Assembly (NCBI RefSeq): GCF_037975245.1
Contig: NC_092582.1
Span: 24,902,077 to 24,966,076, forward strand
Length of the DNA stretch: 64,000 nucleotides
Reading direction: 5' to 3'
Source of the DNA: Apostichopus japonicus
Lineage: Eukaryota > Echinodermata > Holothuroidea > Aspidochirotida > Stichopodidae
The notes below the pieces were generated by a model that was not told the origin of the DNA, did no database searches, and worked only from the letters and a program-made list of their open reading frames with translations. This document shows, one piece after another, positions 1 to 11,900 of this stretch (position 1 is its first letter; the number at the start of each line of letters is the position of its first letter). Both the position numbers and the translations under genes were made by a program.

Positions 1-1424
1 CTGAATTGTAGCCAGCAGGTAGCCTGAATTGTAGTCAGAAGATTTCTGCATACAGAATCTACAGTAGGCTAGTGGATTTGTTTTTCCAGTATTCTGAATG
101 CCCACCAGTGCCCACAGATAGATCTATGTGAAATATGTTAGCGGCATTATTTTCCGTGCAGCACAGTGCTTTATTGTTCCTAAATTCAAATTGTTTATTA
201 TAATTAGTTTCTCCATGATTCTCTTTGACTTATTCAGCTTCAACAATATGTTCTGGGCTTGAATGGTAGAAATGTTGAATCACTAATTATGCAAAATCCA
301 ATAAACTTCCTTTCAGACACATTTCAGTATGTTATGTTTCTAGTAAGTTTCTCTTTGAGCAAACAAAAACTCAGGCATTCCTTTCTTAAATTTTCTGTGG
401 AAAATGAAAGTTATCTTTTCAAGTGACTGTTGCTGTAGGTCTAAAGTTAAAAATAGATGGCTACTGTATGATGCAGAGCTACATATGACAGTACTGAGAC
501 CGCAACAAAGGTTTCATAATTACAACAGCTCCGGTGTGTAAACGATTTTTGTGTGTCTTCTTTATAATGGGATTACTGTAGTTTGAAATGAGATGAGTTG
601 AGAATTGGCAAGATCAATGCAGACATCTGTTCTTCAATATAAACCTTGGAAGACTGCTTTGTAAATTGCAAGTTTTTCTTCTTTTTATTAATGCCAGTGT
701 CAGTGCTGGGCCTGTATTACCCATGTAATCTATCTTACCAAAGTCACCTTCTCGTTTCAAAAGTGTTTATCTCTTTCATAAAGTCGAAAATGACTTTGGA
801 CAATTCTTACCTAACCCTTTAGGTTACTCTCACTACTATTAGATAATCGCACACAATCAGAAAGTAGTACATGTTCTGCGTAGACCTCACAGCTGTAAGC
901 GATTTCATTGAATTGAAGTGTATTTACATTGATATATATACGCCTAGCAAAATTTAGTCAAAGTTAAAATAGGAGTAATTTGAACTCCACTTAGAGTTAA
1001 TAAACAATGCTTGATACCAGTAAAAATGTGTAAACTCCAAGGTGCCTTATGGTTGCCAGCTGTCCCAGTATGGTAATAAAGTCTTCTATACAATATTGGT
1101 TCTTATTGGTCGTTTTCGATTTTCTGTAGAATTACTGTGTACTGTACAGAAGATGGAACTGTGCTGGTTTTATTTCTCAATGTCTGTTGCTCCAATTCTC
1201 ATGTTGCTGTTCTGTCTCTTAGCTATGTACAAATATAGTCAGTTAGTCTGTTTTAAATTAATGTACGTGTCGACATTTACCTTGCTGATATGTACAGTTT
1301 GTAGAACAAAAAGTCTGTAAGCTGGTTCTAAAGTCAACTCAATTTTACAAACATAAGCACATACAGTTAAATTGTACATTGGAAAATAAACCAAAGGAAC
1401 CGAAAGGAATCACAAGTGTTCCTT
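1..1424. other. NCS-1 upstream intron, no gene seen
   Basis: AT-rich sequence without a plausible exon. No ATG-Gly reading matching the NCS-1 N-terminus was found. Short TACAGTA/TACTGTA motifs are frequent. Confidence 0.5.
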
Positions 1425-2020
1425 CTGCTCGTAACACATGTTGTGAGCAGCGTACAGTATAACACTGCATGGTATCTATGTTTCAGTTTGCTCATAGCAC
1501 ATGTTGTGAGCAGCGTACAGTATAACACTACCTAGTATCTATGTTTCAGTTTGCTCGTACCACATGTTGTGAGCAGCGTACAGTATAACACTACCTAGTA
1601 TCTATGTTTCAGTTTGTCTTGTGTTGTGAACAGTGTACAATATAACACTACCTGGTAGAGCTATGTTTCAGTATACTCATACCCCATGTGAGCAGCGTAC
1701 AGTATAACACTACCTGGTAACTATGTTTCAGTTGCGCGTACCACATGTTGTGAGCAGCGTACAGTATAACACTACCTAGTATCTATGAGCAGCTTACAGT
1801 ATATTACTACCTGGTATCTATGTTTCAGTATGCTCGTAGCACATGTTGTGAGCAGTGTACAATATAACACTACCTGGTATCTATGTTTCAGTTTGCTCGT
1901 ACCACATGTTGTGAGCAGCGAACAGTATAACCCCACCTGGTATCTATGTTTCAGTTTGTCTTGTGTTGTGAGCAGCATAGAGTATAACACTACCTGCTAC
2001 TGTATCTACAGTATGTTTCA
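1425..2020. repeat. Minisatellite, about 10 copies of 63 bp
   Basis: Tandem units containing acatgttgtgagcagcgtac and tatctatgtttcagttt, with some units shortened. The 63-bp length keeps frames open on both strands, which explains spurious ORFs here. Confidence 0.92.
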
Positions 2021-2783
2021 GTTTGTCTGGTCACGATGGAAATCTACTGGTAGCGGTATTTATTTCTGCCTGTCCATAGTTTGTCAGTTCTTACCCTATG
2101 TGAATGTTTTAAATGATGTATCTTTCATGAAACTTTGTAAAACATGATCCTTAGATTATGCAAATTTAAAGTCAAACCGGAACACAATGGTCAATAGATT
2201 TAGTGGTCACAGAGACCAATGTATGTAGTGAACAGCCAGTTTGGAGTGTTAAATGGTCTGTAAATCACCTTAAGAGGTGATCTCAAATCAAGTCTCCCAA
2301 AATGGCTAGCTATATCGTAGAGAGATCTAACTGTGTTAGCAGAGAGTAACTACTGTAGGAATCCTTCCATTTTAGCATATATATGTTGTATAAATTCTTT
2401 TTCCTCAGTACTTGCATACTTAACGTTCCCTCATTCCATTGATCTGGCCTCTGTGAAAGTGTTTGGTGTGATTGTGTTTCAGATGTTGTCTGAGTTGTAT
2501 AATATTACGACATTGTAACACAGTTAGCAATATACAGTACTGTATATACTACTGTACATGCTGTAGCCTGCATGCAGGCAATATTTAACATCACTCAAGG
2601 TATATAGTAAACCATTTAAGTATGATTGTACCTCCAGTCTTGTACAGTTGTACTTAATTCTGACTACTGTACTTCTGAATAAAGTCATCAATTCCAAGAA
2701 GATCTTTCCAGAAAAATTGCTACTGACCCTTTCAGAGTATTCATTCGTTAATTTTATTTTACCTATTTTTTACCTAATTCCAA

Positions 2784-2825
2784 GCACAGAAATTTCATGA
2801 AAGATTGTCCAAGTGGTGCCCTAAA
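2784..2825 (+). pseudogene. Decayed duplicate of the adjacent NCS-1 exon
   Basis: Forty-two bases match the start of the functional exon at 2931 with a single mismatch and would still read [14 protein letters not shown]. The acceptor CAG of the real copy is CAA here, which moves the AG by one base. The sequence diverges before the donor, so no GT follows. Upstream intron pieces (ccctttcag at 2727 and again at 2839) show that the duplication included flanking intron. It is probably not spliced. Confidence 0.8.
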
Positions 2826-2930
2826 TCTTTTCTACTCCCCCTTTCAGATTATTCTTTCATTGCGTGTTTGTAAATTGATCATTTATAGTTTTTTTGTTGT
2901 TGTCTCATTTTCTTTTTTTTTAATTTCCAG

Positions 2931-2979
2931 GCACAGAGATTTCATGAAAGATTGTCCAAGTGGTGCCCTAAAGAAAGAG
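2931..2979 (+). CDS. NCS1: NCS-1 exon (second coding exon expected): EF-hand 1 start
   Basis: The acceptor ttttaatttccag is followed by g, which completes a Trp codon split with the missing upstream exon, then [16 protein letters not shown], then the donor gtaaga. It ends in phase 0. KDCPSG is the family's non-calcium-binding EF-hand 1. A decayed duplicate of this exon lies about 147 bp upstream. Confidence 0.93.
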
Positions 2980-5900
2980 GTAAGAAGACGCGGTTAAAAT
3001 GATTTAATAAATCGATCTGTAAGCTACAGTAGGTACGGTAGGGAATAACTTATATAATGTAGCAAAATTTAATGTGTAAAAAGTAAGTTGGCCTGACGTT
3101 ACGTCAGGCCAACTTACTTTTACACATTCTCTTACACAGGCTCTCTAGTGGATAAGCAAGTTTGCTAACAGTTTTAGTTTATTTTGTAGCAAAATTTAAC
3201 GTAAAATTTGCTTTTATCATACAACTGTGCTGTATGGTTAAGTATTACAAGATATCCGGTCCAAGGTTTTCAATGAGTACAGTTTTTTGCATTATTCGTG
3301 ATTATAATGTGGCCATTGTGGGTACCATCTAGCATTTTGGTACGGATATCAGAATATTTGTGATTAACAATGTGGCCATTGTGGGTACCATCTAGCATTT
3401 TTGTACGGATATCAGAATATTCGTGATTAACAATGTGGCCATCGTGGGTACTACCTAGCATTTTGGTACGGATATCAGAATATTTGCGTTTTACAATGTG
3501 GCCATTGTGGGTACAGTACTATCTAGCATTTGGTACAGGTATCAGAATATTTGTGATTAACAATGTGGCCATTGTGGGAACCATCTAGCATTTTGGTAAT
3601 ATCAGCATATTCGTGATTAACAATGTGGCCATTGTGGGTACCATCTAGCATTTTAGTACGGATATCAGAATATTCGTGTTTTACATTTTTGGTACCCTCT
3701 AGCATTTTGGTTCGGATATCAGAATATTTGTGATTAACATTGTGGCCATTGTGGGTACCATCTAGCATTTTAGTACGGATATCAGAATATTCGTGTTTTA
3801 CATTGTGGGTACCATCTAGCATTTTGGTTCGGATATCAGAATATTTGTGATTAACATTGTGGCCATTGTGGGTACCATCTACCATTTTGGTACGGTTATT
3901 AGATTCATGGTATACTTGGGTTGTGAAAATGATGTGAAAATTAGTGAGAAATAAAAAATGTTTTGGAAATCCAAAAGGATACTTTTAGAGTCCTTAAGAT
4001 ATGTAAAGAGACCATAAATCAAGATACTTGAGCTGTATTTAGGTTACTTCACCAGGAAATTGGTTTGTTATATATCAGAAGGGGAGATTCTCAAGGGGAA
4101 AAGACCGGTGCGCTCTCCAAACGCAAACGAAATCAACCGAGGAACCTGTCATATGGTTCTTATCGACTTATTATTATTATTTATTATTATTATTTATTGA
4201 ATTTCATATAGCGCAACCCCAACAAAGTTCCAAACTTCCATGCAATTGCATAAGTTGTTGTTCTGCACTGCAGTGATGTCGAATGGGGTGCCTTTGCCTA
4301 CCTCAGTATTTGAGAAAGTGGCCAGATGCTGGGGCATATACTCTTGTCGGTCGGATGGGGACTTTAAATGGTGGTCCCAGGAGCAGGAATAGGAGCGCAT
4401 TGACACCCCTGCCTCGTTATCCTCTGAACACTTAAATCGTTCGTCCAAGATCTAACACTGGTAGGGCCTCAAATGAGCTAAGTGTAAGGCTTCCCTTGAT
4501 CCTTGGGTCTCTAAACTAACTGCCATGTAATAACCAGCAGCACTGGAGTGAGTAATATCGGGAAACCACGAATTAATCACCCTTTTAAGTTTATTCATAA
4601 TTAATGAAGACAAGATTATTTTCACAACATTTGTCTGAATTTCCTGTATGCACCTTACTTTGCACCTTGTTTTCGTATTTTTTAATTGGAACTGTTGCGT
4701 CAATGATCTAGCGTGTCGGCATAAATAAACCTGACTTGTTTGCATTCATGTGAGCACTTGGCTGTCACATGATCATGTTGTTGTGATTCTGATATCTGTT
4801 AACAGCACATTAGCACCGATATGGTAGACCCCTCTGTTGTTAGGATGGAGAGCCCCATTAGCACACATTTGCTAAAATATTAGAAATTTTATACAAGTTT
4901 TACAGTATTTGTTGATATGTATTTTCATGCGTATATCCAAACCAGTTAGTTTTTAGTGATTCCCCTGAAGATCAGATGTAAATACTGTACGTGCATATAT
5001 ATTTTTGATATTAATATTTAAGCTGTGTCAATTTTATTCTTCATAATCATATTTTAAGGGTTTTGTCATTTTGTGTTGTCATTGCAAAGCGCTCTTGAAC
5101 ATGCTTAAGCATGAAAAGAGCGCTAAATTTGGTAAAATAATAATAATAATAATAAACTGGTATGAGCTAAATGTAGCCTGTTGACCTATATGGTACTACC
5201 ACACTTCCATGTAGTAGATGTACCGAATACAGTAGCCTAGCCTAGATAGGAATGTCTCTGAAGATGTTGAATGACTGGTTGAAGCTCAACTACCAACGTC
5301 TGATTTTCAGAGTTTGTAGAGTTTTACTTGAAGTGGAATTTCCTTAATTGAAATACGGTCCACTTTCATTAAAACTACAGTAGGTACTAATATTGAAGCT
5401 AAATTACCAATGTCTGATTTTCAGAGTTTGTAGAGTATTACTTGAAGTGGAATTTCCTTACTTGAAATAGAGTACGGTCCACTTTCATGGAAACTAGGTA
5501 CTAATATTGAAGCTAAATTACCAACATCTGATTTTCAGAGTTTGTAGAGTTTTATTTGAAGTGGAATTTCCTTAATTGAATTACGGTCCACTTTCATTGA
5601 AACTAAGGACTAATATTGCAATGGAAACTGTATTTTCTTTGTTATCCATGTGTGTGAGCAACAAGTATCGCATATACAGTACACAGTATTTTAATTGTGT
5701 GCAACATTTGCTGGTATCGCTTCGAAGTGTTCTTTTATTCATTTAATATTTGATTACAATGTCAGTTTAACATACGAACTGTTCGCAGGTACGGTAATGT
5801 AAATGGATCAACACCTGTGCATACTGTAGCTTGGCCAGCAATTTTCTATCAAGGCTGTACTGTAACTCTACGAAAGCAATTGATTTTTTTCACAAGAGAG

Positions 5901-8900
5901 ATGTGTCCTGCTTTCCATCAAATTGATCAAAGCAAGCCAGTTTTTTTGCCCCTGCTTTTGTTAAGTAGTCAATTTCCATGAGATAGACTATTCTCATCTC
6001 GTACTGACATCCTCCACGGAGCCGTGCGTCCCGTTTCTCGACAGATTCGACAGCTCTCCTATGCTCGGTAGCATCTTCGGGTTTTAACGATGCAATTAAG
6101 AAGTTGAAAGAATAACCCACCACACTCTCCAAGGGCTTTGAAAGACGACATTAAACTGTCAGCAGAAATCCTCTCTCGTTCCTTTGATCCAGAAATCAAA
6201 GAACTACGAATACATCTCGCAAATCTAGAGAAATTACAGTTGCCACTTTACTCTATGTGTGTCTATTTGTTTAAGGTATGAAGTGTTTGCAAACACCATT
6301 TAGGTTATCAAGGAGCTTCGTTGATATTAGCGGTAAAAAACTCTGGATTTTATGAAGCGTCGAATTTGAGCATTTTAAGCCTTACCTGGAATATCCAGAT
6401 AAAGGAGATAAAACTGTAAGTGGAGCGTACAGTAGATCCTTAAATTACTAAGTACTATTATTCAACTTAAAAACAATATGTTTAATATTCCATCCCATAA
6501 TTTTAAATCGCAGAGGGTTTAATTTTTTTTCTTTTTATATTGAATAGTAAAAGCCCTAAAACGAACAAAAAACCCGTAAATTTGTAATATTTTGATTTTG
6601 ATTGTTTATTGATACAGTACAGTATATGTTTAAATTTTATTGTTTTATGCCAATTGACATTTGAAATACAGTGGATACGCGGGCATCAGTAGGTTTAATG
6701 GGGCGTATTTTAAGGTCTTGCACCCACAAGATGGATCTAAAGTACCATCAAATCTTGAGATGTTTGTGTGATGAAATTTTATCGTACATTGTGTAGAGTA
6801 GACTTGTATTCCACAGTAATTAAATACAAGAAAACTAATATCCTGTCCATACAGCTACTAAAGTATTTACAGTTACTGTAGCGGCTACACAAAATAACCA
6901 AATTGTCACACCAATGATGAGATGTACTGTACATGTATAGCAATTTGCACAGTAGAAAACCCCAAGTACTGTAGTATACATATCTACTATAAACTGTATG
7001 TTCATTTATACTTAGTAAAGATTCCTAAATCCTATTGGTCCATTCAGGTCAGCTGACCGTGGTTAATCCTGTGAGTAACACACGGTAAAATTACGGGGCA
7101 TCACTTTAATAAATCTTTGGTTATGTGTAACCAAAAATGTTTTATGATTTTTCCGCCACACAAATGGTAACTGTGTATGAATGAACAGGGTTAATCAACA
7201 GTCTAGCGTGCGTTACTCACATGATTAATGCACTCCGGGTGTTAATGCTATCGCTGGATGCACTCGGGCTCCGCCCTCGTGCATCGCTTGCATTATCCCC
7301 CGATCGTGCATTAATCCTGTGAGTAAAGCACGCTAGACCGTTGATTAACCTTTATTGTTAAAAAGATAAACTTCACAAATCTCTCAGTCGATATAATATT
7401 CGAAGCAAAAAATGTTTACAAAGTAAAACTTTTCTCCGTACCGGCCTTTACGATATCAAATATATATGAAACTTGTCCATTCCTCAGTTTAGCAGCTGGT
7501 ATCTTCCCATGGGACCGCTCTGCAAGATTCACAGGATTCTAAGGCTGAGATGCACATTGTCAGCAAAAATTCAGTCAATTTGCGTCCTACATTGTAGATT
7601 GTACAGTAGAATTTTTGAGGCCAAAAAAATGCTCCACTAAGTTTAACTGTATTCATGGCTGTGAGCTGTATTATTGGCTAGAGTTGAGATCACGGCTCGA
7701 CAACTGTAAAATAAATTGATCGGTGACCTAGTATCCGCCAATTAATTGATTAATTGATTTTAGTAAAGCTATATTGCACATCTCCTGACCTTAGGGAATA
7801 GTCATACCCAAACCAAAAGTGAATAATGATCGACTGAACGATATGTACAGGTAAACTGTCTTTCTGGGAAACAAGTGTGATTCGAGGTGTTTCAGACATA
7901 ATAAGTACTTATATGGTACTGTACCAGTGTACACTGGATTGTAAGAACTTGCTTGTAAGGGGTTAAGTGAGGAATTTATATTGGCACTGTAAGCTGAGGG
8001 TGAATCCTGGCTCAATTTAAGCAGTGTTTACTGTATCAGACTTTTGAACTTTGAAGTTGAGTTTCAATATCAGTACATTATGTACATATGAAATTTAAAT
8101 GAATTACTTTAAGGAAGTGGGAATTGTTGATGAACCAGTGAAGGTTAGAACTGATTGTAATCCTGCTGTTGTACAGTATGGTAGAAAGTCTGTCATGTAA
8201 TTAGCATATCAGTCTTGAATTACAAATTCATTCAGTGTCAACTAATTTGACATGAACGCTTTTGCAACATTTGTGTTCTCACTAAACTTGTTCTGTTCAT
8301 CTGTGTTTTTACAAAGTTTGATGTTAATTTCATGAAATTCTGGACAGTTTCTGATGAAGTACAGTATCTTCTGCTGTTATTTGGTACCTTACTTAATGTT
8401 TGGCATAGACTCAGATTTTGAATGATTGGAATACATCTGAAATTCATGTTTTTGATCTCTTACGAGTTACAAACATACTGTCCTATTAGAATGGTATACA
8501 GATATCTCAACAACAACAACAACAGAAACAGTATTAAAGGATTTGTAAGAATTTATTGAGGGAAATGTCTTTTCATGACTTAATATTTGATACAAATAAA
8601 ATATGATTGAGCTGATTTATGGTGCCTTAATCAATACATAGTTAATAAATCATTAATGAATGGTGAAGATTAAGGTCTGGTAATTTACAACAGATGACTT
8701 CACTTGTGGGCAAAAAAAAAATACATGGAGAGAGTTGCTAGTACATTTCAAGCAGGGCTTACTGTACTTTACATTGTGATGAAAAATCAGTCAATTTCAC
8801 AGAGCTCTAGTCTCTAATAATATATATCAGGGCTGTGTTGCAGTAGGTTGTTGACAACAACATTGTAGCCATGCAGTGTGCCTACAGGTACAAACTGGTT

Positions 8901-11900
8901 CCCCTAAAGTGACTGCATTTTACTATTGTAGTAACCACTACTTACAGCTAACTAAAGTAAATGTTTCTCTTCAGCCAGTATAAATATTTAAAAAGCTGTT
9001 GTACCTTACAGTACAGTAGCTGGTTACTTAGAAGACTCTACAATGGCAGAGGCACTCACAAAGCAAGTTTAAATTGACGGTTTGGATTATTTTGGCCTCT
9101 CTTTGCTTGCTCCTGACATCATATGCAAAACTTGATAAACTACAGTGACCTGGTCAGCTGAAAGGCACTCAACATGAGAACGAATAATGAACCTTTCAAG
9201 ATAAAAATAATGAAATTATAATAATATAATTATATAATTATAATCAGTCTACTCAACTAATTGTTCATGGGCATCTAACAGGTGCCATCCATTAATTAAC
9301 TGACCGGGGATGGGGGAGGGGTGGGGGTAGGAGTGGGGGGTAGGAGTGGGAAGTAGGAGTGGGGGAGGGGGTAGGAGTGGGGGAGGGGGTAGGAGTGGGG
9401 GAGGGGGGACATCCTTGCTAGTATTTTGGAGGTATCATTCAGGGTTGTCTTGTGAAGAATCAAATGTGTTTTACTTTATTTTTACATGTGTGTGTTTTGT
9501 ATTAATTATTGCTGTTTATGGTTGCTGAATATAAATAGCTTACATGTCATCTCTAAGAACAGAGAAACTCCTCTGTATGCTGCTTGAGTTGTTATGTATC
9601 CCATGTCCAATTAATCCACAAAGTTAAAGGAGTCCTGTTTATTAAAGCTTGTCAATTCAACACAGAGATTGATTGGTTAATGTTTAGCTGTAAGATAATT
9701 TGTAATAATGATCTACAATTGAACAAGTTTCAATGTTTGAGATGTAATTGAACGACATTGATCAATTGGTTACAAGTTGATTGATTGCCGTTGCAATTTT
9801 TTTTATGAATGGTCTGTTAAAAGTTCAGCAGGCAATGTGTGCATATTTTTTGGCCTACTATGGGCCTACTTTACTGCAGGTTTTGTGCAAATCTGATTGG
9901 GGTCTAAGTCCTTAAGTTAAGTTTGATACTGGTCAGTACCAATGTGTAACTTTTGTTATGTAAACATTCCCTATGTCAACATTCACTATGTCAACATTTG
10001 CTATGTCAACATTCACTATGTCAACATATCACAAAATAAACATGGAATAATGGAATTGTTAGATAAGGATGCCATTGATTGGTAGTGATCTATTAGTTGA
10101 TTGATCGACCGATCGATTGATTGATTGATTACTAGAGGCTGATGTATATGTAACATGAAAGCAGTTAGCTGTGAGCCAATGCCCACTCAGGGTGGGTTTT
10201 TCTTTAGCATTTATTATTTGTATTATTATCATTTGTTTTTTTGGCAGGAATTTCAAACCATCTACCAGCAGTTCTTTCCAAATGGTGACCCAACGAAGTT
10301 TGCGGGCTTTGTGTTTAATGTTTTTGACTCTAATAAGGTAATGTACCATTTTGTTATATTTGATATATTTTTATTAGGGATGTGGGGTTGTGGTGCTGAA
10401 TGCTAACTGTGAAGTAATATGGAAAACAGAAATGATCATTGAAACAATTAGATCTAATGAATAATGCAAACAAGAGCAGTAATGCTGCAACAGCTCAGCT
10501 ACGTAAAGCTTCTATCCGAGAAATTTGTTTTGATGATTGGTAGTATTTCTGAGGAGTTTATCCATTTGTCTGTGCGAAAAAAAGAAGACATAAGCATTGA
10601 AAAATAGAGGATTTACTTTGCTCCTCTCTTACCTGTCTCCCACTTCACATCGCACTTTCCTATCTACCTAACTACACATTTGGAAACATTTTAGCACTGC
10701 GCCCTCGCTCCCTGGGCCACGCCCACTAATTCCTCCTTCTGTATCTACCACCCGGAAGTAGACTACAGCGTAATTTTTTTGTGAATCTTTCGTCTGTGAT
10801 TTTATGACGGTGTCATTTCCTTTCTTCCCATCTCTCCTCTTTCGTTGCCTTATGCTCCTCCTTGGCAGATGTTGGAAGTTGTAAACATTTGTTTTGACAA
10901 AAAAGACATTTTAAGATAAAATGTGTATATAATTCTTGAATTTGATTGAAATAAGCAATGATGAAATAAATTTGAAAAGTAAACCTTTATGTTCTTGAAT
11001 AATGAAAAATGCAGAGCTGACTTTGTAGTATCTTTAAACCAGAATGTAAAACTGTATTGAGGTTTGATGGATGATTTCATTGTAACAGGGTATGAGCCAA
11101 TGTTATCCTTGAAAGATCTCATGAATGAATAAGTTTGTTTATATGAGTTCTGCAGATACTGTTGACCCTTGCTAAATTTTGACCTTCACAAAACTTAATA
11201 CAATTATTATCAAAATGGCACTTTCTTATGGAGGTAGGAAACTTGTCAATGTTACATATGAGCAGCTATCTATGGTGGTAACAATGTTTTCACATTTGAG
11301 CCAGTTGACGTCAAATGATTTTTAGAAATGAATTTCCCTAAATCGTGCCGCTACATATCCTGAAATGTTTTCAGTGATTTGTCGGTGCATATTACTTATA
11401 CAGCTAACTCTTGCGCTGTTAGATTTCAGCAATTGTTAGTCCTAATTACTGAAGGGATGTATGAACCACCCCTCGTTAATATCCGAAAAAATTTCCAATA
11501 TTGATATATTCTGGGAAATTTCCTTCCAAAGTGGAACACTGTCTCTTACTTATTTTATGCAATGCAGTAGATCGTGGTACTTCTTATGGATAGACTATTC
11601 CCTATAGATTGCAGATACAAAAAACCTACAGGATATGCACTATGTATTATTATTATTATTATGTAGTTTTCATTCACGCAATATAAATAATAGAACGAAA
11701 ATGCCCAAAAAATATTCCTCTGCTGAATCTGCTAAAATGTTGAATTTGAATTGTGCCGACCCAAAATTGGTGAATGAAATTGCACCCATACAATAATTGA
11801 ACAACCTGCAACTTAACAATTGAACCACACGTACAACAGAGAAATGTTAAAGTGCCAATTTTTTAAGTTTTTTCAGAAATGACCTCTCATGACCTGAAAT

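Noticed and set aside
3270-3885. Possible secreted or structural protein with 21-residue repeats on the - strand
   Set aside because: The open frame follows from a 63-bp repeat unit; copies with indels break it, and there is no Met context, signal peptide or splice evidence.
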